A stretch of DNA of 32,671 bases. Origin: an uncultured beta proteobacterium. GTDB taxonomy: Bacteria; Pseudomonadota; Gammaproteobacteria; Burkholderiales; Burkholderiaceae_C. Below the pieces are notes generated by a model. It made no database searches and was not told the origin of the DNA. It worked only from the letters and a program-made list of their open reading frames with translations. Where the stretch lies: assembly GCA_903853895.1 (NCBI GenBank), contig CAINUX010000098.1, positions 1-32,671 of the forward strand. Direction: 5' to 3'. The position numbers and the translations under genes were made by a program. Of this stretch, positions 24,345 through 32,089 are shown piece by piece; the first letter of the stretch is position 1; every line of letters begins with the position of its first letter.

Positions 24345-25436
24345 GTGACCCTGAAAAAAAGCCCAGCGCCTGACACCAACCCGCAATGTTCCCCCGCGTG
24401 TTCGGCGCGACCCGCGCCGGTTGTTGCGGACGGTACGGCCACAAAAAGCTCGCGCCGCAACTTTCTTCTCGCCGGAGGAACGGTCAGCGTGTCCTCGTTG
24501 ATGGGCGCTGCGGCGCTGATGGCACAGACGGACGACCCCAAAGCCACTGTGGAGTGGGCTGAACACTTTCAGACCAACTACCGGCTGATGACCCCTGCGG
24601 AGAAGGCAGAGGCCCGTGCCCGGCTGGAGCGGCGCTACTCCGCCCAGTACAGCAAGAAAGTGACGGTGGACACCACCGAGGCGCTGCCGGGTGTGCTGAT
24701 GGGATACGCCCTGAACATCCGCAAGTGCATAGGCTGCCGCCGTTGCGTCAAAGCCTGCGTTGAAGAAAATAACCAGACGCGTGGCAAGGAACCCGGGCAG
24801 CGCATTGAGTGGATCCAGGTGCTAAAAATGGAGCGAGGGGAATTTTCACAAGACAAGATGAACGCGGGCTACCCGGAAGGGCTGGGCATCCAGGTCGGTG
24901 GTAACGCCTATTCCCCCGCCGGTCAGGTGCTGGAAGGCAAGTACTACGATGAACCCGCAGCCGTTCCGGAAAAAGACGCCACCTACATGCCGATTGCCTG
25001 CATGCAGTGCGAGAAGCCGCCTTGCGTGAAGGTGTGCCCGGTGCGCACCACCTACCGTGAGGCCGATGGCCCAGTGGTGATCGACTACAACTGGTGTATT
25101 GGTTGCCGCATGTGCATGGGTGCCTGCCCGTACTGGGCGCGCCGCATCAACCTGACCACGCCCGTGCTGCCCAAGGACGAGATGAACCCCGTGACGCACT
25201 ACCTGGGCAACCGCCCGCGCATGCGCGGAGTGGTCGAGAAATGCCACTGGTGCCTGCAGCGCACGCGCCAGGGACGATACCCCGCCTGTGTCGAAGTATG
25301 CCCGGTCGGTGCGCGTAAATTCGGCAACCTGCTCGACCCGGAAAGTGAAGTGAGCCTGATTCTGGCCAGGAAAAATGTGTTCCGCCTCAAGGCTGAACTC
25401 AACACCTTTCCGAAGTTCTTTTACTTCTACGATTGA
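24345..25436 (+). CDS. Tat-exported protein with four [4Fe-4S] motifs (DsrO/HybA/NrfC-like)
   Basis: 363 residues from GTG at 24345 (GGAG upstream, spacer 7); a TTG at 24327 lacks such a site. A twin-arginine motif SSRRNFLLAGG (RR at 37-38) before a hydrophobic stretch marks Tat export, so the protein is periplasmic. Four cysteine clusters are visible: C128-IGC-RRC-VKAC138, C219-MQC..CVKVC231, C251-IGC-RMC-MGAC261 and C300-HWC...CVEVC319, enough for four [4Fe-4S] centres. This layout is that of DsrO, HybA and NrfC, which shuttle electrons between a membrane NrfD-type quinone module and a partner. No catalytic molybdopterin subunit is adjacent. First gene of the operon. Confidence 0.93.
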   Translation: MTLKKSPAPDTNPQCSPACSARPAPVVADGTATKSSRRNFLLAGGTVSVSSLMGAAALMAQTDDPKATVEWAEHFQTNYRLMTPAEKAEARARLERRYSAQYSKKVTVDTTEALPGVLMGYALNIRKCIGCRRCVKACVEENNQTRGKEPGQRIEWIQVLKMERGEFSQDKMNAGYPEGLGIQVGGNAYSPAGQVLEGKYYDEPAAVPEKDATYMPIACMQCEKPPCVKVCPVRTTYREADGPVVIDYNWCIGCRMCMGACPYWARRINLTTPVLPKDEMNPVTHYLGNRPRMRGVVEKCHWCLQRTRQGRYPACVEVCPVGARKFGNLLDPESEVSLILARKNVFRLKAELNTFPKFFYFYD

Positions 25437-25447
25437 GGAGCGCGATT

Positions 25448-26719
25448 GTGGAAAAACTCATCAACTTCACCACTGACTACATCCGCTACGTCCTCAAGGG
25501 CGGGACCAAGTTCTATACCTGGATGGGCATCCTGGCCCTGCTCAGCGCGGGCGCCCTGTACGCTTTTTACCTGCAAAACACCGAGGGCCTGATCGTCACC
25601 GGCATGACCAGCCAGATCCACGACGGCCTGTACTTCGCCAACCTGGTGTTTCTGGTGGGCGTGGCCGCCGGGGCGGTGACCATCGTCTTTCCCGCCTATG
25701 TCTACCACCACAAGGGCATGCATGAGGTGACGGTGCTGGGCGAAATGCTGGCGATATCGGCAGTCATCATGGTCACGCTGTTCGTCTTTGCCCACATGGG
25801 GCGCCCGGACAGGCTCTGGCACATGCTGCCGTTCGTTGGTATCTTCAACCTGCCGGGCTCCATGCTGGCGTGGGACGTGCTGGCGCTCACCGGCTACCTC
25901 ATGCTCAATTTCGCTTGCGGGTTTTACTACCTGTATGCGAAGTACACGGGTGTTCCGGTCAACAACAAGATCTTCATGCCCCTGGTGTACATCTCCATCG
26001 TCTGGGCACTCAGCATCCACACCGTCACGGCCTTCCTGATTGCCACCATGCCCGCGCGCCCCATGTGGTTCCACAGCATGATGCCGATCCGCTTTATCAC
26101 CACGGCGTTTGCGGCCGGCCCATGCCTCATCATCCTGGCCTTCATGATCATCCGCAAGAACACCAAAATGTGGATTCAGGACAGCGCCATCAACTTGCTG
26201 GCCACCATCGTCACCTGGTGCTTGGGTCTCGCTCTTTTCCTGACGATGTCCGAAATCGTGGTTGAGTTGTATGCCCGCACCGAGCATGCCAACGGCCTGT
26301 ACTACCTGATGTTCGGCCTGCATGGCCTGACCAGTCTGGTGCCCTGGTTCTGGAGTTCCCTGGCCTTCATGCTCATCGCGTTCGTGATGTTCCTGATTCC
26401 CAGCGTGCGCACCAACTACAAGCTGCTGCCGATTGCCTGCGTGCTGGCCTTTGTTGGCATCTGGATCGAGAAGGGCATGGGGTTGATCGTGCCCGGCTTC
26501 ATTCCCACGCCCATTGGTGAAGTGACCGAGTACTACCCCACTTTCATCGAGGTGGTGATGAGTGTCGGCAACTGGGCGATGGGCTTCTTCATACTGACCA
26601 TCCTGCTCAAGGGCGCCATCGGCATTCTGGTCGGTGATGTCAAGTTCGATGGCAGTGCGTCAGCGAAGTCGGTCGATTTCTCGGGTAATGGCAAGCCTGC
26701 CACCAGTGCACCACGGTGA
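25448..26719 (+). CDS. NrfD/DsrP/HybB-type quinone-interacting membrane subunit
   Basis: 423 residues from GTG at 25448, with GAGGAG 7 bp upstream; the gap to the Fe-S gene is only 11 bp. About ten hydrophobic segments are visible (e.g. FYTWMGILALLSAGALYAFYL, GLYFANLVFLVGVAAGAVTIVFPAYVY, VTVLGEMLAISAVIMVTLFVFAHMGRPDRLWHML). LGEMLAIS..., AHMGRPDRLWHM and PGSMLAWDVLALTGYLMLN are NrfD/PsrC features, including the His/Arg-rich segment near the quinone pocket. DsrP and HmcC-like members have ten helices. It lacks haem c and binds quinone. It is expected to accept or give electrons to the Tat-exported Fe-S subunit. Confidence 0.93.
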   Translation: MEKLINFTTDYIRYVLKGGTKFYTWMGILALLSAGALYAFYLQNTEGLIVTGMTSQIHDGLYFANLVFLVGVAAGAVTIVFPAYVYHHKGMHEVTVLGEMLAISAVIMVTLFVFAHMGRPDRLWHMLPFVGIFNLPGSMLAWDVLALTGYLMLNFACGFYYLYAKYTGVPVNNKIFMPLVYISIVWALSIHTVTAFLIATMPARPMWFHSMMPIRFITTAFAAGPCLIILAFMIIRKNTKMWIQDSAINLLATIVTWCLGLALFLTMSEIVVELYARTEHANGLYYLMFGLHGLTSLVPWFWSSLAFMLIAFVMFLIPSVRTNYKLLPIACVLAFVGIWIEKGMGLIVPGFIPTPIGEVTEYYPTFIEVVMSVGNWAMGFFILTILLKGAIGILVGDVKFDGSASAKSVDFSGNGKPATSAPR

Positions 26720-26729
26720 GAGTCCCATC

Positions 26730-27521
26730 ATGAAAAAACTCACATTCAGCGCGATACTTCTGGCCTTCTGCTGTGGGCTGGTCTCAAGCGCCTTTGCACA
26801 GCCCGCACCGGCAGCCGAAACAACCTGCTTCGAGAGCCGCAAGGGCGCATCCGAAGTCGTCAAACGTGACCTACAGCCCGGTTGGCCCAACGTGAAGTGC
26901 TCCGCCAAAACGGGTGCTGTGCTGTGGTGGGGCGACCCGTTTGACGGCACCGTCCCCATGGGCAACATGCCCCTGCTGGAAAAGATTCCACCAGGGCACG
27001 CGGTGGTCAAAGCACGCTCCGAGAAGCTCGCCCTGATGCCGATGTGCGGCACAGCGTGCCACAACGGTGTGGGTCCACAGTTCAATCCACCGAAGTTGCC
27101 GACGAGCAAAAAGCCAACCCCGATCCCGACGATGGCTGCGATGGTGCCCGATCTTCAGAACCTGCAGCATGGTCGTGAGCGCATCTGGTGTCTTGACTGT
27201 CACCACACCACCCAGCGCAACAAGCTGGTGGACAACTTTGGCGACCCTGTCAGCTTTGACCAGCCCCAGCTGCTGTGTGGCAAGTGCCATGGCGACAAGA
27301 TGCGCGATTGGCGCGACGGGATCCACGGCAAGCGCATTGGCGAATGGGCCAGCACGGGCAAGAAGCGCTGGTTTACCTGCACCGAATGCCACAACCCACA
27401 CAATGTGCAGGACGGTGCGCGCAACAGGGGCTTTGTCCAGATCGCACCGGAAACGCCACCGCAGTTGCCCAAGGGCATGAAAGATGCGAAACACGAACTC
27501 GTTCATGGCGTGGCGCACTGA
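26730..27521 (+). CDS. Periplasmic multihaem c-type cytochrome (four motifs)
   Basis: 263 residues from the ATG at 26730; a long upstream in-frame start would overlap the NrfD gene by about 90 bp and lacks a signal. The signal peptide is KKLTFSAILLAFCCGLVSSAFA. Haem motifs are C106-GTA-C110-H111 (CX3CH), C154-LD-C157-H158, C183-GK-C186-H187 and C217-TE-C220-H221. Two extra cysteines (Cys33 and Cys57) are not in haem motifs. The order Fe-S protein, NrfD, cytochrome resembles DsrJ-O-P (where DsrJ is a three-haem protein), although I cannot establish orthology. It should carry electrons in the periplasm. Confidence 0.9.
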   Translation: MKKLTFSAILLAFCCGLVSSAFAQPAPAAETTCFESRKGASEVVKRDLQPGWPNVKCSAKTGAVLWWGDPFDGTVPMGNMPLLEKIPPGHAVVKARSEKLALMPMCGTACHNGVGPQFNPPKLPTSKKPTPIPTMAAMVPDLQNLQHGRERIWCLDCHHTTQRNKLVDNFGDPVSFDQPQLLCGKCHGDKMRDWRDGIHGKRIGEWASTGKKRWFTCTECHNPHNVQDGARNRGFVQIAPETPPQLPKGMKDAKHELVHGVAH

Positions 27522-27522
27522 T

Positions 27523-27987
27523 ATGACACCACTCGCAAACCTCCCGGACCTCCCGGACGACTCTGCCCTGGTACCCGAGTCCGGCAAAGACCGGGGCGAC
27601 CCCACGTGGATTTCCCCGGCCCTGACGGCGTCCGAAAAGACGCGGCACGTCGGCAAAACCAACGTCTTCTTTGGCCCTCCACTGGCCATTTTGGCGGACG
27701 GGCAAAAGAACACCCTGGAGATCAGTGGCAAGCTCAACCGCACGGCTGAGCGCTACCTGGAAATCTTGAAGCGCCACGGCCTGGAACTCAGCGAGCCCGA
27801 GCGCAGTTGCCTGGCACACATCTGCCACATCGGCTTCATGTCGCCACTGGAGATTGAAGAACTGCCCTTTGAGGTCACCATGACCAAGTTTGAATGCGAG
27901 GGATTGGACAAAAGCGCATTGGCAACGAAGCTGGAAGCCCTCTGCTTCGCCGACCTGGTGGCCATCGTCGAGTCACTGGGTTTTTGA
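27523..27987 (+). CDS. Unrecognised protein in redox operon
   Basis: 154 residues, chosen from the ATG at 27523, one base after the cytochrome stop codon (27519-27521). A longer in-frame start at 27484 would overlap the cytochrome. No signal peptide, membrane helix or haem motif. The N-terminal 45 residues are Pro/Asp-rich. A predicted mixed region follows: KTNVFFGPPLAILADGQKNTLEISGKLNRTAERYLEILKRHG, LSEPERSCLAHICHIGFMSPLEIEELPFEVTMTKFECE, ALCFADLVAIVESLGF. Two Cys and two His in CLAHICHIGF could bind metal. I do not recognise the family. Tight coupling suggests a cytoplasmic accessory or regulator of the redox unit. Confidence 0.75.
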   Translation: MTPLANLPDLPDDSALVPESGKDRGDPTWISPALTASEKTRHVGKTNVFFGPPLAILADGQKNTLEISGKLNRTAERYLEILKRHGLELSEPERSCLAHICHIGFMSPLEIEELPFEVTMTKFECEGLDKSALATKLEALCFADLVAIVESLGF

Positions 27988-28017
27988 GTACCGATTGACC
28001 GAGACAGGACACAAGCA

Positions 28018-28422
28018 ATGCCGAATCGCGTGCAATGGAATCCGGGCTACAGCATGGGGAACGAACTCCTGGACAGCCAGCACCGGAATTTGCTGGAACA
28101 GTGCAACACCCTGGCGGACTGCATTGCCGACGCTGGCCCGGAAAGCGACCTGAAATTTAACGACACCTTTGCTGCATTGATGGCCCAGGCACGCGAACAC
28201 TTCGCTGCCGAAGAGGCGCTGCTCACCGAGTGCGGGTACCCGATGCTGGAAGAGCACCAGAACGAGCATGACGAGTTTGACTACCTGGCCAACGAGATCA
28301 TCACGACGGAGAACTTTGAGCAGGTAGAGCTCCAACGGTTCGTGGCCCTCTGGTGGATCGGGCATATCGTGGGCTCCGGCAAAAAGTATCGAGCCTTTCT
28401 GGAAAAGCGGTCGAACGCCTAG
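28018..28422 (+). CDS. Bacteriohaemerythrin-like protein lacking bridging Asp
   Basis: 134 residues. Diiron ligands of the family are His22 (DSQH), His61 and Glu65 (HFAAEE), His80 and His84 (EEHQNEH), and His116 (HIVGSGKKY). The usual last ligand, Asp five residues after His116 (HIxxxD), is Gly121. A single A-to-G change (GAC to GGC) would explain this. Bacteriohaemerythrins bind oxygen, for sensing or for supply to oxygen-using enzymes. Its position 30 bp after the unrecognised gene makes it the last gene of the redox operon. Its stop overlaps that of the convergent gene on a CTAG tetranucleotide. Confidence 0.9.
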   Translation: MPNRVQWNPGYSMGNELLDSQHRNLLEQCNTLADCIADAGPESDLKFNDTFAALMAQAREHFAAEEALLTECGYPMLEEHQNEHDEFDYLANEIITTENFEQVELQRFVALWWIGHIVGSGKKYRAFLEKRSNA

Positions 28423-28952
28423 CGACTGGGGTTGCCGCGCCCGATGGCGTCGACCAACTCGCCAGCAATACGCTGCCAGATATTCCTGCCATCTGTTTTT
28501 TTGCGAGACGGATCAGCAGCGTCGGCCTGCATTTCAGCCAGGTCGGACGCCCAGATCGCCTTCATGTCCTCGGGCAGAATGTTGCCGTCCGGCAGAAAGC
28601 AACAGCCGTAGTTGTCGTCAAACACCACCAGCCCCAGCGCTGCGGCCGCTTCCACTGCGTAGGCAATTTGCTGCGTGCATTCCCTGGTGGGCAGCCGCAG
28701 GCAGAACGCAGCGAACTTGCTTTCGGCGATGGTCACACGCGGATCTGCGCCCCAGAAAGCTTCCAGCGCGCCAGCGCTGATTGCGGGATTCGCCGCAAAT
28801 TTTTGAACCAGCGCATTGCCGAATTCGGTGAGCGTGAAATTCCTGCCATCAGCCAATTCGCTAAGCCTCTCCTTGGTGTCGTAGGCCTCGGCATCGGAGG
28901 ACGGTAGTGGAGCATGTCTGGTGGGGTCCCAGATGTAGAGGTCGTAACTCAA
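28419..28952 (-). CDS. Hypothetical protein with TTG start
   Basis: 177 residues if started at TTG 28950-28952, where GGAG stands 7 bp upstream and the protein begins SYDLYIWDPTRHAPLP. A longer in-frame start (29018) adds about 22 residues with no Shine-Dalgarno. Features are DAEAYDTKERLSELADG, an acidic and aromatic middle (FTLTEFGNALVQKFAANP, SAGALEAFWGADPRVTIAE), and a region with ...GLVVFDDNYGCCFLPDGN. No signal or membrane segment. I cannot assign a family. It overlaps the end of the haemerythrin gene by 4 bp. Confidence 0.78.
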   Translation of the reverse strand: MSYDLYIWDPTRHAPLPSSDAEAYDTKERLSELADGRNFTLTEFGNALVQKFAANPAISAGALEAFWGADPRVTIAESKFAAFCLRLPTRECTQQIAYAVEAAAALGLVVFDDNYGCCFLPDGNILPEDMKAIWASDLAEMQADAADPSRKKTDGRNIWQRIAGELVDAIGRGNPSR

Positions 28953-29184
28953 GGTGTTGCTCCGATCCTGGTGGGGGGGGTGGCGCCGACTTGATTGTGA
29001 CCCACTTGCTGGGACCAATGGACGTGTGTGCCGCTGAATGAGCTCTGTCGAGGACAGTCGTCTAGAACGGGCGTTTAGGCCTCACGTATGGTTCGCCAGA
29101 AATTCGAGTGTTCGCGCCGATCGAATATTGACCCACGGCCAGTTTTCGGTCGGCGTCAACAATCAACCGAGCGTGTTCCAAAAG

Positions 29185-29351
29185 CTACCGTTTACCAGAA
29201 CAACCACTTTCTTCGCCCAGCGACCGGCGATCTTCGGATTGCCGCGACGGTATCAAAATTCGGCAAAACGACTGCCTACGCCGAGGTCTCCGTTACGCTT
29301 GCCGAGGGTGGCGAGCTGGTTGCGCGTGCAGCAACAGAGTGGGCGTTTTAG
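29185..29351 (+). pseudogene. Remnant of PaaI/4HBT-type thioesterase
   Basis: In one frame the stretch VYQNNHFLRPATGDLRIAAT-VSKFGKTTAYAEVSVTLAEGG-ELVARAATEWAF matches the C-terminal part of hotdog-fold (PaaI-like) acyl-CoA thioesterases, ending at a TAG at 29349-29351. The N-terminal half and the catalytic region are not seen in any frame upstream (28953-29184), so this looks like a truncated relic. Nothing else in 28953-29514 is convincing. Confidence 0.5.
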
Positions 29352-29514
29352 CGCCGCTATTGCTGGCAAGGTCAAGACCTGAGTGAACAACTTCGCCCAA
29401 GACATTTGCAAATCTTGGTGGGCGTAATTGTGCAAGCAGAGGCACAAGGTGATGTGGTTCTGGCAGCACGCGGTCCCATTTCGTAAACTAGCAAACAAAA
29501 GCGGTCATCCACCT

Positions 29515-30384
29515 ATGAAATTTATCGACCTGGACACCTGGCGGGCCGGCGGCAGCCACTTCACCTGGCGGAACAATTCCATCTATTACCGTAACGAGGG
29601 CAAGTCCGGAGGCGATACGCTATTGCTGATCCACGGCTTTCCCACAGCCTCCTGGGATTGGCACCCCATTTGGCCGGCCTTGGCTCATCGCTTTCACCTG
29701 CTCACACTGGACATGCTGGGCTTTGGGTTTTCCGCTAAACCCCGCGATTTCCCATACTCCATCATGGCCCAGGCCGATCTTTTTGAAGCCCTGCTGGCCA
29801 AGGCGGGGGTGCAGCACTACCGCATTCTTGCCCATGACTACGGCGACACCGTGGCCCAGGAACTCTTGGCCCGCAATGGCCAACGCAACCAAGGCGGGCC
29901 GGAATTGAAGGCCATCTGCTTTCTCAATGGTGGTCTCTTCCCGGAAACCCACCGGCCGTTGTTTCTACAAAAAGTCCTGGCCTCACCCCTAGGGCCGCTC
30001 TTGGCCAAGCTCACCACATACGCCAAATTCAAAGCCAATTTCGAGCGCATCTGCGCCAAACCCCTAGCCGAAGCCGAATTGGCCGGAATGTGGGCGTTGC
30101 TGAACGAAAACAGCGGTCGAGCCGTGATGCCCGAACTTATCCGCTACATGGCCGAGCGCCGCACCAACCGTGCGCGCTGGGTGGGCGCCTTGCAAACCAC
30201 CCAACTCCCGCTGCAACTCATTGACGGCGTTGACGACCCCATCTCCGGCAGCCACCTGGTGGCCCGTTTCCGAGAGCTGGTGCCACAAGGACGCGTGTTG
30301 GAATTGCCCGGCGTGGGGCATTACCCGCATGTGGAAGCGCCAGAAGCGGTGTTGGCGGGGGTGTTGGATTTTTTTGGGGAATAG
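29515..30384 (+). CDS. Alpha/beta hydrolase, MEST-like
   Basis: 289 residues from the ATG at 29515; an upstream in-frame start at 29428 is not conserved. The alpha/beta-hydrolase fold is clear: oxyanion HGFPTASWDWHPIW, the nucleophile elbow LAHDYGDTVAQELLA with Asp as nucleophile (HDYGD), and the end GVGHYPHVEAPEAV with the catalytic His. The segment ICFLNGGLFPETHRPLFLQKVLASPLGPLL and later RRTNRARWVGALQTTQLP resemble animal MEST (PEG1), where HDYGD and NGGIFPETHRP also occur. Reaction unknown. An Asp nucleophile is also seen in haloalkane dehalogenases and epoxide hydrolases. Confidence 0.92.
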   Translation: MKFIDLDTWRAGGSHFTWRNNSIYYRNEGKSGGDTLLLIHGFPTASWDWHPIWPALAHRFHLLTLDMLGFGFSAKPRDFPYSIMAQADLFEALLAKAGVQHYRILAHDYGDTVAQELLARNGQRNQGGPELKAICFLNGGLFPETHRPLFLQKVLASPLGPLLAKLTTYAKFKANFERICAKPLAEAELAGMWALLNENSGRAVMPELIRYMAERRTNRARWVGALQTTQLPLQLIDGVDDPISGSHLVARFRELVPQGRVLELPGVGHYPHVEAPEAVLAGVLDFFGE

Positions 30385-30826
30385 GGGATGGTTGGTCGGT
30401 GTCGGGCGGGGGCGCGGAGGGTGCCAGTAGGCTATGCCACATAGCTGCCATTCACCAAGACCCGCATTCGCTAAGGTTTGTAGGACGCCCTCCCTTAGCG
30501 GTGATCGGAGCGTCATCGGCGCGCCACTGCGGGAGGGCATCCTACAAACCTTAGCGTAAGCCGTCTTAGGAATTTTCTTCGTAGATGACTCTTTGAGGCT
30601 GGAAGCGATTGTGGCAGTTTGCAATGTTGTCGATCCATAGCTGAAGATGACGGTCGCCGATATCTGCATGCAGGCCCAACCGGCACCGCGCAAATCGGCC
30701 TGCTTAAAAACTGATCAAAGCTACCATACTGGCTTGATGTGGTTTGAAGTTCCGTGAGTACCGCTTTTTCGGTTATGGTGACGCCATGTTGCTCAAACGC
30801 AGCCCTCTAGTCGGAAGATCACGCCC
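30385..30826. other. Intergenic region with palindromic element
   Basis: 442 bp without a gene. It contains the 88-bp inverted-repeat element described separately at 30469-30556. Apart from weak open frames with no family resemblance I see nothing else. Confidence 0.7.
30469..30556. repeat. 88-bp palindromic (MITE/REP-like) element
   Basis: Two 26-bp arms (30469-30494 and 30531-30556) are inverted copies with one mismatch (30485 C versus T), starting CGCTAAGGTTTG and ending in CAAACCTTAGCG. A 36-bp spacer lies between them. The element could fold into a long hairpin with a GU pair at the mismatch. No transposase is near. The sequence lacks a T-run after the hairpin, so it is not a standard terminator. 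Confidence 0.75.
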
Positions 30827-32089
30827 ATGGACCCCTTTCAAAAACGAACTGCCTTGCGCATTGCGCTGGTCAGCGTTGTTCTCGCTTCGTTGGCCAGTCC
30901 GATTGCCTGGATAGTCGCACGGGAAGCCGCCGAAGAAAGCGTAGTGGCGTTGGCCAGCGAGGAATCCGGTCGCTTGTTGCACCGGTTTGACTCCATCGAC
31001 CTCAGCGGGCCTCCGGCTCAGCAACATGCCAAGGACGCCGCCCATGCGATTGCCGGCGGTTTGTTTGACATCGCTGAAATTTATGATGCCAAAGGCAACA
31101 AACTGGCCGAGTCGCTCACCACTGAGGGCGATGCCGTGGAGTCACTTTTGCCACAGCACCGTGCTCCACGCTACACGACTGCGTCTTATGAAAGCTTCAA
31201 ACCGACACCCGACAAATGGCTGTTGCGCGTGTTCATTCCACTGCGGAACTCCGCCACCGACCACAAAGCGGCGATAACCGGCTACTTCGAGGGGGTGCGA
31301 GTCATACCAACTTGGCAACAGGAACAGATATTCAACAACTCGCTGGCCATGGCACTAATGGTAGGTCTAGCGTCGCTGATGTGTGGGGCAGCGCTTTACC
31401 CGGTGGTCGTGCATCTCTCGGCAGACAACGCACGCAAGGCTCGCGAGGTGCTGGAGTCGCATATTGCCATGATGGAAGCCATGGGCCGCGCCATCGCCAA
31501 ACGCGACTCTGACACCGGTGCGCACAACTACCGTGTGGCCTGGATTGCGGCGCGCATTGGTGAGCAACTAAGCATCAAGAACGACGCTATGCAAGCACTC
31601 ATCGTCGGCAGCTTTTTGCACGATGTGGGAAAAATTGGCATACCCGACGCCATCCTCCTTAAGCCCGGTCGACTTGACGATGCCGAAATGACGATCATGC
31701 GTACCCATGTTGCGCAAGGTGAAAATATTGTGGGTGGCATTGATTGGCTGGTGGGCGCTCATGCGGTCGTTGCGGCCCACCATGAAAAGTGGAATGGTGG
31801 TGGCTATCCACGTGGGCTTGCGGCACAGGCTATACCCCTGGCGGCCCGCATCTTTGCTGTGGCAGATGTATTTGACGCCCTGTGCTCCAAGCGGCCCTAC
31901 AAGGAACCCATGGGTTTCGATGCGGCCATGGCGATTCTGGATAAAGACACAGGTAGTCACTTCGACCCCGATGTCATCACCGCCTTTCAGAGCATTGCAC
32001 GCAAGACATTTGATCGTCTGTCAGACGCCGACGAGGATGAGGCCAGAATGCTTATGGAAGAGCGGGTGCGCGTTCACTTCGGAATGTAA
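30827..32089 (+). CDS. HD-GYP phosphodiesterase with N-terminal sensor
   Basis: 420 residues. Two hydrophobic segments (about 12-31 and 172-198) border a periplasmic domain of about 140 residues (ESVVALASEESGRLLHRFD, GLFDIAEIYDAKGNKLAESL) with a Cache/PAS-like look. After this an HD-GYP domain starts near 210: HD in SFLHDVGKIGIPDAILLKPGRL (265-266), HH in VAAHHEKWNGGGYPRGL (318-319, GYP at 326-328) and RIFAVADVFDALCSKRPYKE. Such enzymes hydrolyse cyclic di-GMP. The periplasmic part probably senses a ligand. The gene is alone on its strand after the palindrome. Confidence 0.95.
   Translation: MDPFQKRTALRIALVSVVLASLASPIAWIVAREAAEESVVALASEESGRLLHRFDSIDLSGPPAQQHAKDAAHAIAGGLFDIAEIYDAKGNKLAESLTTEGDAVESLLPQHRAPRYTTASYESFKPTPDKWLLRVFIPLRNSATDHKAAITGYFEGVRVIPTWQQEQIFNNSLAMALMVGLASLMCGAALYPVVVHLSADNARKAREVLESHIAMMEAMGRAIAKRDSDTGAHNYRVAWIAARIGEQLSIKNDAMQALIVGSFLHDVGKIGIPDAILLKPGRLDDAEMTIMRTHVAQGENIVGGIDWLVGAHAVVAAHHEKWNGGGYPRGLAAQAIPLAARIFAVADVFDALCSKRPYKEPMGFDAAMAILDKDTGSHFDPDVITAFQSIARKTFDRLSDADEDEARMLMEERVRVHFGM

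Noticed and set aside
24345..28422. Complete DsrMKJOP or Nrf nitrite reductase cluster
   Set aside because: Only O/P- or C/D-like and cytochrome genes occur here. DsrM, DsrK, NrfA or any catalytic subunit is missing, so naming it as either would overreach.
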